A stretch of 64,000 nt of DNA from Coprinus comatus (lineage: Eukaryota; Basidiomycota; Agaricomycetes; Agaricales; Agaricaceae), in the NCBI GenBank assembly GCA_034638255.1, contig JAWPGT010000007.1, forward strand, positions 1 to 64,000, written 5' to 3'. The notes beneath the pieces are model-generated. The model saw nothing but the letters and a program-made list of their open reading frames with translations. It was not told where the DNA came from and did no database searches. Made by a program: the position numbers and the translations under genes. The first letter of the stretch is position 1. The number at the start of each line of letters is the position of its first letter. Of the stretch, positions 1 through 10,326 are shown one piece after another.

Positions 1-1044
1 ATTTTGGGGTAAAGCAATGAGAACTGGGTCGCATCAGAGTCGTTGGTTTTGTGGAAGAATCGGTCATCAGCAACGTCCCCTATAAGCTCGTGAGTGTCAG
101 TAACGCAGCGAGGTAAGTAGAGCCCCACATATCACATATAGAATACTAGTTGTGACAAGTAGATGAGTGTCCATAATCAAAATATTCATGTAGATGGAAA
201 ACGTACTTCATGACCCCAATAAACAGACAGTACCATCGTAAAGCCTGTCTGCATGCTCATTAACGACAGCAGATCATGCTCATGGATCAAAACGTACGCA
301 TGCTCAACAAACCAAAATCCTACTAACAGTCCTTCGTAGAGGACAGTAAGCACAATGGTCCTAAGAAACATTCCGTGAGCTTGAGTTTGCAGGATCCACG
401 GTATTGCACAAGAGTCGAACACGTACAATTTGTCACGTACCAGTGCGAGAGGCATGAGAAGTCCAATACCCAAAACAAAACTCATGATCTTCGCTACTAA
501 TGTTGTCCACCCCGCAAGTATGAACACCCCTCCTAATAGAGTCGAGCCGATGTAGCCTGCAGCCAATATTACAGTTGGAATACCACCCTCCACTATGGTT
601 GCACCTCCTACATGTGGGTCTATGGTAATCTTCAATATCCGCCCCCCTGTCAGTATGGCCTGCGATGGTTAGTTGAGCCGATGGACTGAAAGGGCGAATG
701 TACCATGATTATGTGACATAGTTCATGCCAGCCAATGGTAAAGAGTTTGAGAGGATTGATAAGGGTTCGAACTATAGGTACATTCCAGAAACCGAATATA
801 ATGACTGCCATTGCAACAATCTAGGACCTGAATGAGGCGATCAAATGTATGATGGGTTGTCAGATAACGTACAACATAAAGTACGACCACCTGTAGGCAG
901 CATGTAGCTCCAGATAAGCTGGGTGTTTGAATATCTTGTTCAGGGTAGACTTACCTGGTCACTGGTTGGTTGGAGGGGACCCATAGGAGGACTTGTGATG
1001 CTGGGTATTGAGGGAGCGATTGGACGGCGTGTGATGGAAGCCAT
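1..1044 (-). CDS. Peptidase M50B-like membrane protein, partial (C-terminus beyond window)
   Basis: This is a predicted membrane zinc metallopeptidase of the fungal M50B-like family; its substrate is unknown. Reading the minus strand, I place exons at 1044-955 (MASITRRPIAPSIPS...), a micro-exon at 890-873 (18 nt), 820-704 and 659 onward. Further short introns with gtacgt donors follow VRDK, GFWFVEHA and GVMN. The splices restore one protein. The zinc motif HExxH appears as GWHELCH near residue 68, followed by LTGG and KITIDPHVGGAT. Several hydrophobic segments follow, with the conserved blocks YEGLLVGFWF, ALRWYCLFIGVMN and WDVADDRFFHKTNDSDATQF. The 450 nt open frame at 635-186 is only part of the gene: it starts inside an exon and runs through introns. 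The start is the ATG at 1044, which gives the family-like N-terminus ending LQPTSDQ. The 3' end is cut by the window edge. I am confident of the family; biochemical activity is inferred from HExxH. Confidence 0.85.
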
Positions 1045-1179
1045 GTCCTTTTAAAGGCGGAGGAGGTGAGTCCCAGGGGATGATCGTCGCTTGTATGTGT
1101 GTTAGTGGCTTATGCGTGGTGCGGAGGTGTTTACCATGTCGCCTCGTGCTGCTGCACTCGTCATCTCACGTGGTAAATC

Positions 1180-1198
1180 GACGCGCCGTGAACACGTG
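1180..1198 (+). promoter_or_regulatory. First copy of 19 bp ACGCG/CACGTG motif
   Basis: The sequence GACGCGYCGTGAACACGTG occurs here (Y = C) and again at 2191-2209 (Y = T), with 18 of 19 bases identical. It combines an ACGCG core (MCB-like) with the palindromic E-box CACGTG. It lies about 135 bp upstream of the M50B peptidase start. A regulatory role is inferred. Confidence 0.35.
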
Positions 1199-2190
1199 CA
1201 GCAAGAGTTCAAGTCGCTTTCAAAAATTCAAATCGAAGGATTTGTTACATATTGTGATGAGATGCGTTTTGCTACACTGACAATCCAGTGTTCGAATTCA
1301 ATACTCAACAATGACTGAATTAATAAATTACAGCAAGAGAACTGAGTCCGGGGGACTCGTTCAATGTCTTGAAGGTATAACCTCGGTCCTTTATGCAATG
1401 AAACACCATTAGGATAGAGTATTGATTAGCTTAGGAATATTAAATCCAGCTCATCTCCCCTTTATAATCCCACTGTCGGGAGACGACTTTCTGGAATCCG
1501 CACAGGTAGAGGCAGGTTTGGTGTGCATTTGTTCAAATATCAATTGTACAACGAACCACTCAGAATCAATGCTACCCTTGGCGAAAATCAAATAAATTAC
1601 TCCTATGTTCTGGCTTAACTCAATACATTTCAATCTCATTCGAATCTGATCATGAGTTCAGGAGCTCATAATACATGATTATAAGAGGCTGCCTAGGACG
1701 CTTTGAAATGGGTATATAATAATCTACACGCCTATCTTTTAATGTAGAACAGCATCTACATATACGTCTACAAGTCTACTTTCAATATTCAAGTTATAAT
1801 GCTGTCAATTTACTACACGGTCTACGAGAGGTTCTCCGTTTCCTCAACTAACCTGTACTATTTACAAGGAGCCTAAGCCAGGCTCAACAGTGTATTCCTC
1901 TTGTGAGATACTGGAATGAATTATATTGCATATGTTGTTGGTATGTATGAAAAGCTTTGCCCTAATTTGATAAATTTACACGGTCATTGGGAGATTCTAG
2001 ATCGATATCTAATTTCAGCACGTACCTTGCACTTTCTTGATGATACTTTGCGAAGCAGCAACCATTCAGAAACCTCCGCAAAATGATAAACCAGGGTAAA
2101 TATAGGATAGACTAGGACCTACTCGCTCCTACTTGACATCTTATGTCTTATTTCTGGCATACTTATCAGATAATAATCGCATGCGGCAAA

Positions 2191-2209
2191 GACGCGTCGT
2201 GAACACGTG
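2191..2209 (+). promoter_or_regulatory. Second copy of 19 bp ACGCG/CACGTG motif
   Basis: This is the second occurrence of GACGCGYCGTGAACACGTG (Y = T here, creating a full MluI-box ACGCGT). It lies about 0.8 kb upstream of the PAT1 start. Together with the copy at 1180 it brackets the intergenic region in the same orientation. Function is inferred only. Confidence 0.35.
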
Positions 2210-2984
2210 TGCTTAATGAGGCTCTTCCAGATTCCAATATATATTGTTAGGGACCTTGAGGATGCCATTCATACATACACCGTACACGGAAAGAGATAAT
2301 GGTATGTAAAGGTATTCCGTGTCGTAGTCATAGAAGTACTAACGGATGGAGTGCAGAGTTCCAACAGCAGAGCATAGTACTGCAGTTTTCTTACGTCATT
2401 GGTCATTGCGCTTAGCTTGTCATCTAGCAAACAGTTCCAATACTCCGAGAAGAGACGGAGGCACCTAAACATCAAAGCAGGTTTCTCAGGGTGCAGGTTT
2501 CCAGTGGGGCAGGTGCAGCACCATTTACGACAAAGAACGAAATCCAGGTTCTTCATTACGGATGACGCAGCAGGTGCTTGGGTTCTTCTTCTTGTGACAC
2601 CAAGTCTGACCTCATATCAGTGTTTACGGTAGCAGTTGTTGAATTCTTGTGTGCAGAGATACTGGAGCAAGCAGGCTTGTTATCCAGGGTTATCCGGCCA
2701 CAGCATCTACAGACGGTATTTGCACAAGACGCAGAGTGAGTGATGAGTAAATACATTGAGCTGATGCTGATATGGTATAGACTGCGGCAGACAGTGAGGA
2801 TGGTATTGGTGTCCAAGACGGGGGATGGATTGTGCGAGGTGTTTGGGCGGTTATCTGTAGTTTAGGAAAGTGTGACTCTTCGGTTTTGTCGTGTTTGGCT
2901 GGCGACAGACTTTGGGCAACACAGTTTTGCCGAGCACAGACCATATCTTTTGGCCTCACAGGCCACGTCTTTCTCCTGTATCTC

Positions 2985-5900
2985 ATGTCATTTTTCGAAT
3001 CTCAACAACCTGATCTAAGCAAGAGGCTCAATGATATTGCAGAATATACATGGGGTGAAGAGTCCTACGACCACCTAGGTGATGCTCTTCAGGAGGGTGG
3101 AGATGAACTGAATGACGAGACTTTCGGCGGAGTTGGCACTGTTGGTGAGAACACAGCAACCCTGTAGACACCTGGCCAGCAGCTGAACAAGTAGTTCAGG
3201 GAAAGACTTTGATTTCTCAAACCCAGCTCTGCCCGATGATCAGCGCAAGACTTCTCCAACCCATGACCAGCCACTCCCAGAACGCTGTAAGAACCCATCC
3301 AATCTCCCACGCACATCCATAGCTCATCCGTTCACCCCAGCTGCGCGCCTTACACCGCAATCACTAGAAGCGATCTGGGATAATAAGTCTCCTTTTTCCG
3401 TTCTTCCCCGTGCCAATGGAACAGCTCGTTCCACCGACCAACACCGTGCTCAACCAAGGATTCTGCCCCCAGGAGCTTCAGGTACTCCACCCACCTCTGC
3501 TCATCAACATGGTGTCGACCCTGCCCCTGGAAGAGTACCTACATTGCAAGAGGTTGAAGAGGAGATGCGCCTCGCTGCCCTGCACAACAGGATGCAAGGA
3601 TCTACATCTAGACAGCAAATTCACCAGCAGCAGTTGATCGATATGCGATTGCGTGAGGAAAGATACTTGTTAGATCTTGCTCGTCAGAAAGAACAGGGCC
3701 AACGTCGCCAAATGTACGAACATGACGCAAGAGTAACAGAGTATGATCAGCGAATGCTGGAACAGGAGCAGCGCAGGATCTTGGTCGAGCAAGAACAACG
3801 TCGACTATTAGAGCAGGAACAGCGACGCATTCTTGAGCTTGAACGTCAGGAAGAGCGACAACAACAAATGTATCAAATCCAGGAACAACAGCGTTTGCAA
3901 ATTCAACAACGTCTTCTGCAACAGGAACAGTTGCAGCAACAACGTACTCCTCCGCCACGCATGCTTCCGGTGTCCCAATCGCCTCGGTTCTTTGAGCATC
4001 AGCAACAGCGCCAATTCTTGCAGTTACAGCAGCAGCAGCAGCAGCAAGAACAATATCAACTGGAAAATATCCAGCGGCAGATGAATAATGTTTCACTGCA
4101 ACAAAATGGTGACGGACCACGGCGACGACTTGGACCTGCTGATTACGAGATCCAGGCAGCTCAGCTCTTGCAGCAACATCACCAACAGCAACGCAGGAAC
4201 CGTTCACAGTCTCCATCCGTAGCGCAGTTCCATGACTCGCCACAGGAGCTTCAAGGACCTCAAAATATTCAGCTTCAGCAACGCCTACTTTCCGAGATGG
4301 CCCAAGCCGAGTTTATGCGTGAGATGCAGACCGCTACACCCAAGCAATTAGAGCAACAGGATGTACTCAGAGCGGAAGCAATGCGCAAGATAGTTGAAAC
4401 TGAAAGGATGGAAGAGAAGAGACGTAGAAAGGCCGCCAAGATTGCTCACATGGTTAGGACTCCCGCCATCTACCACACTTGACATCTATCTGACTTCTCG
4501 AACAGTCTCGTTACAATGATCTTATGACACAATCTGACAAAGATTTCATCACTCGAATCCAAGTTTCCCAGCTGGTTACACAAGATCCTTACGCTGATGA
4601 TTTTTACGCTCAAGTATACGGTGCAATCCTTCGTTCCAGAATGGGGTTGCAAGCCTCTGACGAGCGTGTACTTAAATTTGGTTCGGGTGGGGGAGTTGGA
4701 CTTGGCTTGACATCACAAAAAGGCTACCGCCGTCCCAGCGCTATGCAGCGTATGGAACAACAGGTTGAACGAATCGTCAGTAATGCAAGGAAACGAGAGG
4801 AAGAAAAAGGGTTACATTGTGAGTTACACAAAGATCAAATAAACGTGATTGTGATATAGCTTTCATAGCTTTCCATAGCCTTCAAGGTGCGCTAGGCAGA
4901 ACTTCAGGACGTAGCTACAAGGCTGCTCCTCGACAACTACTACAGGTCGATTCCGGGACACCCACTGCTTCCCCAGTCCTGTCACAGGCTCATGCCCATG
5001 GTCATATTTCAAAGTCATTCGCGCAAGGTTCGGAAGAAGGTGGCGCTGCTGAAGCTGCAAAGCTCGGCCGTGCTGCTTTAGGAGATGCTGCTGATGTTGG
5101 TACTCTTCGAACTTCGCATAGTTCCTATCTGATAACAACGCATAGAACGAGAATTTGGTCCGGAAAGAACCATTAACACAGCGTGAAGTTCTTACCATAG
5201 TCGAGCGACTATATGATCTAGTTCTTGCCGTAGAGCACCTGAAGCGTGACCAACCACTTCCCGAGGAAGATGAGGAAATGCAGATGAGCTGGTAGGTCAA
5301 TCAACTTAGTCCTGGAAGTATTTTTTTTCTCAACTTATGTGCAGGCAGGTGGAGTATGATTCAGTGATGGATAAGGTCTGGGATGAGTTGCGGGTTATGG
5401 TACCATTAGAAACCAGGTATGTGTAAAAACAAACATCTAACTTATAATTATTAGATTCTAATCGTTTAAAACAGTGACCCTCATCCTTTTATTTCCCTTC
5501 TCAACCCTACGAAAGGCAAAAAGGTTTTACCGCGGCTTACCCGTCATCTCAGTTCACAACGTATGCTAACATTGATGACACTTCTTGTCGCATGTTTCGA
5601 CCAACTCGATGTCATCAGGAATGCTCCACTTCTCGATTCTGTAGATGAATCACCAGAACATAGCGATGTTGAACGTCAAACCACTGCGTTCCTTGGTAGC
5701 GTCTTACAGAGCATTCTTCCCATAGTTGCAAAATCAAACCTCCGCCTTATTACTGGCTTGTTGGGTTTGCTTCTGGATCGAAGTGACATTGCTGCTGTAG
5801 CAAGGACGAAGGTAGGTGCCCATTCGATCATACACCAGCTTTCAGGAGCTGATAAAGATTCCTAGCCTGGTCTGGCTCTCCTTACGCTTTTCTTGAGCCG

Positions 5901-6374
5901 TGTTGAGGTCATTAAACAACAAATTGCAAGTGGAAGTCAAGAAGTGACAGAATTGCCAACATCCGAAGAAGCTCAGCAATGGTGGGTTACCTCTTGGACA
6001 TTATCTCATGAAGAAAGAGGCTTATGCATCTATCTAGGAAAAATATGTTCAACCATTTATTTGATCTCCTAACTCCACACATGCTCTTCCTCTTCCCTTC
6101 TTCACGTATTTCCTCTCCTCACCAACAAGGTCATCCCACGCCCTATGATAATGCTGATCAATACGTTTGGCAATTTCTTGCTGCCTTTGCTCTCCATGGG
6201 AGCTTAGAACAACATCAAATGCTCGTGGCTACCTTACGTGAAAAAATTCTAGACAACCTCCTCGCTGTTAGCAGAGGTTGGTTCCACACTGAAGAAGAAC
6301 GAAATACAAAACTGGGTAACGTCAATCTATTTTTGAACGCGCTTGGACTAGACAGCTCTCAAATTGCTATGTGA
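2985..6374 (+). CDS. PAT1: Topoisomerase II-associated protein PAT1 / mRNA decapping activator
   Basis: PAT1 proteins bridge deadenylated mRNA, the Lsm1-7 ring and the decapping enzyme in cytoplasmic P-bodies. The start at 2985 gives MSFFES..., the conserved Pat1 N-terminus, then YTWGEESYDHLGDALQEG and, across the first intron (3145-3199), VGKDFDFSNPALPDDQRKTS. The family block SLEAIWDNKSPFSVL and a long Q/R-rich coiled coil (about 3600-4440) follow. The C-terminal PAT1 domain is rebuilt from exons 4506-4810, 4879 onward, to 5291, 5345-5416, 5475-5811, 5866-5981 and 6038-6374. It contains RYNDLMTQSDKDFITRIQVS, LGRAALGDAADVGTLR, LTQREVLTIVERLYDLVL and a closing helical repeat region. One junction near 5090-5155 is unresolved: the only canonical intron that keeps frame (50 nt, from GTTGGT) would delete conserved DVGTLR residues. 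Glutamine runs near 4030 are unusually long. It is convergent with the glycosyltransferase, with a 258 bp gap. Confidence 0.93.
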
Positions 6375-6632
6375 CAAAAGTTTTGCCTTTCCCTTCCTTC
6401 TCAATATGTACAACTCGGACTGTATGTTTCGCTTAACCGTGAATTCGTATGCCAGGGCCTTCAAGTATTGTACGCGCCTACTTGCTTCTTTGTTTTATGA
6501 TGAGGGGTTATTACACTCCTGATTCCTGCTGGTCTTAGACTGAAATCTATGATGTATTATAATCTGAATTATGACTTGTGATTTTTCTCGATTCGCAAAA
6601 GCTTCGACGTACCATTACTTGAGACAGGTTCA

Positions 6633-8932
6633 TCATGGTTTATATTGCATCTCCTGTTCACGTTCGCGACCAATCTTTTCTAGAGACTCAAGTAATGCAA
6701 TACTTCCCGTCAGGTTTAATACCGGTAGATATGTGAAATCGGGCAACCGTCCACTCGGCAAATCCAACAAACCAGTGCCGCCGTTACACTCCGACGGCGT
6801 AGTCATTAATGGATGTGAGAATGAATCTCTTTTTTCGTTCGCCACCGTGAGAGACTTGACATGTAAACCTACTTCAAGATGATTTGTTGATAAGGATGTG
6901 AAGTTGGGATAATTAGGATAAAGCATAACGTAGCCATGCAGATAGACGAGCTCAATAAAGAACTTTTTCCAAGAGTGTGTCCAGTTGTTTGAACGCACGT
7001 TGGGCACGACATTGTGCGGGTCTTTGTGCGGACGCTGAAATGGTCCAAATACTGGAGGTTGTAAACCTGGTGTTGGTAATATTGCTTCATCAGGACTAAA
7101 CCTGGTGAGGTGCATTCGCGAGGATAGGTATTTGTGGAATTGGCGCCATTGTTCAGGGAAATAAACAGCACCCCAACTACATGGTATTGATGAAAGGTAT
7201 GGTGTGTTTGGGGTAGATGCAAGGCTCGGATTGGACGAGAAAAGTTCTCGTGCATTAAAAGGTTGGCGACCATTGATAGGGAGCTCTAGATTCTTCTGTT
7301 GGTATAAACTTATCCCATAGAGACGAGGATTCCTGTTAGCTTGAGAGCCATATCTGAAGTGGAGATTTGTAAAAATAAAACTGGATCATAGTGTGAGATA
7401 TGGTACCTATATTTCAAGATATTCATCTTGATCCAAGCATAAAACAAAGGTGATAGCTCGACATCATCCTCGAGGAGCAATCCATAAGAATCATTCCCGT
7501 GTGGATACCAAGACTCGACAATTGCAGGTAATAATCCACCATGAATCACCCTATGATGAACCTGGATTGAACCATGATTCCAAGTAAAGTTCTCTACCAA
7601 ACTTGTAGTTGCCTCGTCAGCTTCTTGCTCTACATTTATACGTAAGCTGAGGTTATCACTATAATAATGCGCAGTGGTGAGGGATTCAAGGAGGCGTTGA
7701 AGGGAGTGTGGACGGTTATTGGTAATGATGCTGAATGTGATGGTTGGAATATACCAATCTGAATTATGATCATGTTGGTTAAGAAGCGATCAGCAGCGAA
7801 GAAAAGTCATTTACTAGCAAGTTCTTGGATAGTGAGAGAGCCTATCCAATCGGAATAGCAGAAATCTGCTTCTGGGAGATATATGCGTGTAGAACTAGAG
7901 TTATATTGTGGAACGGTAGCTAGAAAGCCTTCTAGAGCAATTTTATCTTCCAAGATTCCAAGAAGAATATGCGTATTATCCACACCAGCAGGTATCCAAC
8001 CAACATCCTGGACGAATGGGACTGCTTGATGAATAGCAACGTCGAGAGCACAGTTATCACCCAAGTGGTATACTTGCCAATCGGTAGGTGAAGCTAATGT
8101 ATGAATATGTCCTCGGTCATAAATAGATATCTGCACACTATAATTTTGTGCATGGAACCCACAGATCGTCTTTGCCGCGGACCACAATAGTCGAGTCGAC
8201 GGAAATAAGAAACGGACTATGTTTTTTACATGCTGTTCATCCTGCAAATGGGATTGTGCAAGCGCATAATCACTAACATGGTGACACAATGCAGACCAGA
8301 TGTTGCGAGAGTTCAAAATGGGATAGGTTTGATGAAAGCACGGTTTTTGGTACGAGAAATGGGGGTTTTAGTAGAATTTTTGACTGGGTATGTGTCCTGG
8401 AGTCATTGAGATGGTGCAAGGTGGAACCAGATGTAAGCTGAGAATACAAGGCTGGAACAACCCAAATTGTCTGAAGAACATCTGGTGCAATACTAAGGAT
8501 GCCCTGTTCATCTAGAATAAGAATCCAGGCAGTTGTTGAACCTGCGGCTTCCTTAAGGAGTTGGGGAAATGGGTCTCGCTGGGTTATGACTGGTCTCAGA
8601 GAAAGGGTTATGTGTGCCAGCGTGGAATTTGTGCCAGCTGCATACAGGCGCGGTCTGATCTGCGAGAGTAATTGTTCTGGACAAAGAAGGACGAGCTCTC
8701 TGAGATAGGGTGGAGGTTTCCTAAGAAACGGAGCAAGGAGAGGGTCAAGGCGGGACAATGAGACGGTTGAGATCGGCAAGTAAACAGCGAGAGAACGATG
8801 AGGGAGGGAAAAGACCGGGAGAGGAAGTTGGACAAGAGATGGAGATGAGGCTAGACGGAAGAAGAGGTAGAGGAGGAGGACGGAGGACGGAGAGAGGAAC
8901 GTGCGGAAGAGGATGTGGACTGAGAAGGACAT
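6633..8932 (-). pseudogene. Membrane-anchored family-2-like glycosyltransferase, probable frameshift
   Basis: This is a predicted type II membrane glycosyltransferase of a family shared by fungi and plants; donor and acceptor are unknown. The start at 8932 (MSFSVHILFRTF) gives an N-terminal hydrophobic anchor, preferred over the upstream non-ATG codons in the same frame. Exon 1 (8932-7815) carries LVLLCPEQLL and AWILILDEQG. After an intron (7814-7759), exon 2 (7758-7407) has TFSIITNNRPHSLQRLLESL and the acidic motif YGLLLEDDVELSP (DDxE-type, probably nucleotide-sugar/metal binding). Exon 3 (7353-6633) has YGSQANRNPRLYGISLYQ, PCSWGAVYFPEQW and VRSNNWTHSWKKFFIE, ending at the stop at 6633. Near 8310-8340 the reading frame shifts by one base: PPFLVPKTVLSS is in one frame and NIWSALCHHVSDYALAQ in the next, with no room for an intron. 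This is either a sequencing error or a true lesion. Only 75 bp separate it from the mL44 stop. Confidence 0.75.
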
Positions 8933-9007
8933 GGACAAGCTACTCAAAAGTTCACGCAGTCTAAATAAATATAAATCAATTAACATTAAATCTAATAACG
9001 TCACTAT

Positions 9008-10206
9008 TCAGGCCAGATGGCTCTTGCCTGAGCTTGCATATGAAACTTCGGCCATCGTCACTTCGGGAGCACTGTACTTGGCCTCTCCGCCAGCACGGAA
9101 TACATCACCAAGGCCCAGTGGGAATGTTGATGATGGAAGCTGCATGTCGTTTTCGGGGGTGCGTGTAAGATATACGCGATGAAGGGCATCTTCAGCAGCC
9201 TAAGTGGAAGGTGAGTTTCTCTGCATGAAAACAAGATATATGCACATACACGGAATTCAGCCATTTTGAGAGAGCTACCATGTCCCTCACCGAGCTTATC
9301 GGCTCCTGAGAAAATGCCAACAACGTAGACAGGAGAATTGGAAAAACGACCAGTCTCTTTTAGTAGTCTTCAAAAGTGATGAGCCAACAGACGGGAGAGG
9401 TCGAGAAAAAGAAACAGACCTGGAAACAGGTTTTTCGCGTCCGAACTTCTGAACCATCTCCAGCAATGCTTTTTTGGGGTCAACAAACTTGATCATACTC
9501 TGAATGTCGATCTGTCTGCTGAGGAAGTAGGAATGGACGAATTGGCGGGCGGAGGGAAGAGACCGATTCTGGTAGATGAGTGCAGTTATTGAGCGTGGCA
9601 CTGAGGCTAGGGCGTCGGAATGCATGACGGGGGGGGCTGCGTGGCTGTACGTGGCTGTAGAAACATAAACAGGTGAAGACTGAGAGAGAAAAAATAACGT
9701 ACGGTTCGATGCCAGCGGACGAGGGGAGCTGCACCCATTTCCTGCGCGACGTTTGCACATGTAGTAGGACCAACGTAGGCGGTAACTGCAGCCTTCCAAA
9801 CTCTTGTGGGCAAATACGGGTATGCCGCGTGAACAAACTCTGAAGCAAACATGCCCATGAGAGCATTGCCGAGGGGTGCCAATTGAGCATTTGTTGTTGG
9901 ACGAGAGGCGTCTGGGTAGAGCTGGCGGTGGAGAGCAAGGAATGAGGGATGTGTGCAAGCCTGTTGGACGGTGTCTGAGGACGAGATGACAGAGGCAAGG
10001 CCGAGTCTATGTACGAAAGCGACGAGTGCCGAGGGTGGGGGAGGTTGTGCAGCAGCCCAGGCTTCTGGATCGAAGGCAGGAGTTGGTACGTCTGACCTGT
10101 TGAACAGGGATTCTGGCGGAGGGAACACCGTCACATTTGCTGCAGACACTGCTGGAAGACGCGCAGCAGACGCGATGAATCGCCTTTGGACGAGCGCAGA
10201 CGCCAT
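9008..10206 (-). CDS. MRPL3: Mitochondrial large-subunit ribosomal protein mL44 (Mrpl3-type, RNase III fold + dsRBD)
   Basis: This is a structural protein of the mitochondrial large ribosomal subunit. The ATG at 10206 (MASALVQRRFIASAARLP) begins a mitochondrial-targeting-like, Arg/Ala-rich leader. An RNase III-like domain follows (ALVAFVHRLGL, THPSFLALHRQ, LAPLGNALMGMFASEFVHA), then DALASVPRSITALIYQNRSL. A C-terminal double-stranded RNA-binding domain is rebuilt over introns (...KPVSR | LLKETGRFSNSPVYVVG | MAEFR | AAEDALHRVYLTRTPEN). The stop is at 9008. The RNase III catalytic acidic residues are not evident, as usual for mL44. The exon junction near 9630-9700 is unresolved: donor gtacgt follows WHRT, and the next exon begins at a run of eight C. 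Eight C leave the frame off, nine would restore it, so this may be a homopolymer error. The gene is divergent from the RhoGAP gene. Confidence 0.88.
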
Positions 10207-10326
10207 CGTAGCCAAAATAAAATCATTATTTCTCTCATTTCCCTTATATATCCGCGGCTAATCCCGACCAATATACCTCTGCACGTGCTGCACACACCCC
10301 TTGCCTACCACCTACCACAGCTCACA
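10207..10326. promoter_or_regulatory. Divergent promoter shared by mL44 and the F-BAR RhoGAP gene
   Basis: Only 120 bp separate the two start codons, which point outward. The stretch contains an AT-rich segment (aaaataaaatcattatt) on the mL44 side and a pyrimidine-rich segment (ctcatttcccttatatat) in the middle, with a TATATA at about 10245. Both genes must be driven from this or overlapping sequence. Confidence 0.5.

Larger units (their letters stand above)
1045..2984. other. Intergenic region between M50B peptidase and PAT1
   Basis: About 1.9 kb separates two divergently transcribed genes. Short open frames occur on both strands (for example minus 2986-2690 and plus 2399-2632), but none has splice-consistent extensions, recognisable motifs or family resemblance. 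I see no tRNA, LTR or transposon fragment. The only notable structure is a 19 bp motif that occurs twice, listed separately. The region probably holds both promoters. Confidence 0.5.

Noticed and set aside
2690..2986. 98-codon minus-strand ORF overlapping the PAT1 start
   Set aside because: There is no family resemblance, splice continuation or coding pattern; it overlaps the conserved PAT1 N-terminus.
3608..4243. 211-codon open frame antisense to PAT1
   Set aside because: It is the shadow of the Gln/Arg-rich coding repeats; it has no start context and no recognisable domain.
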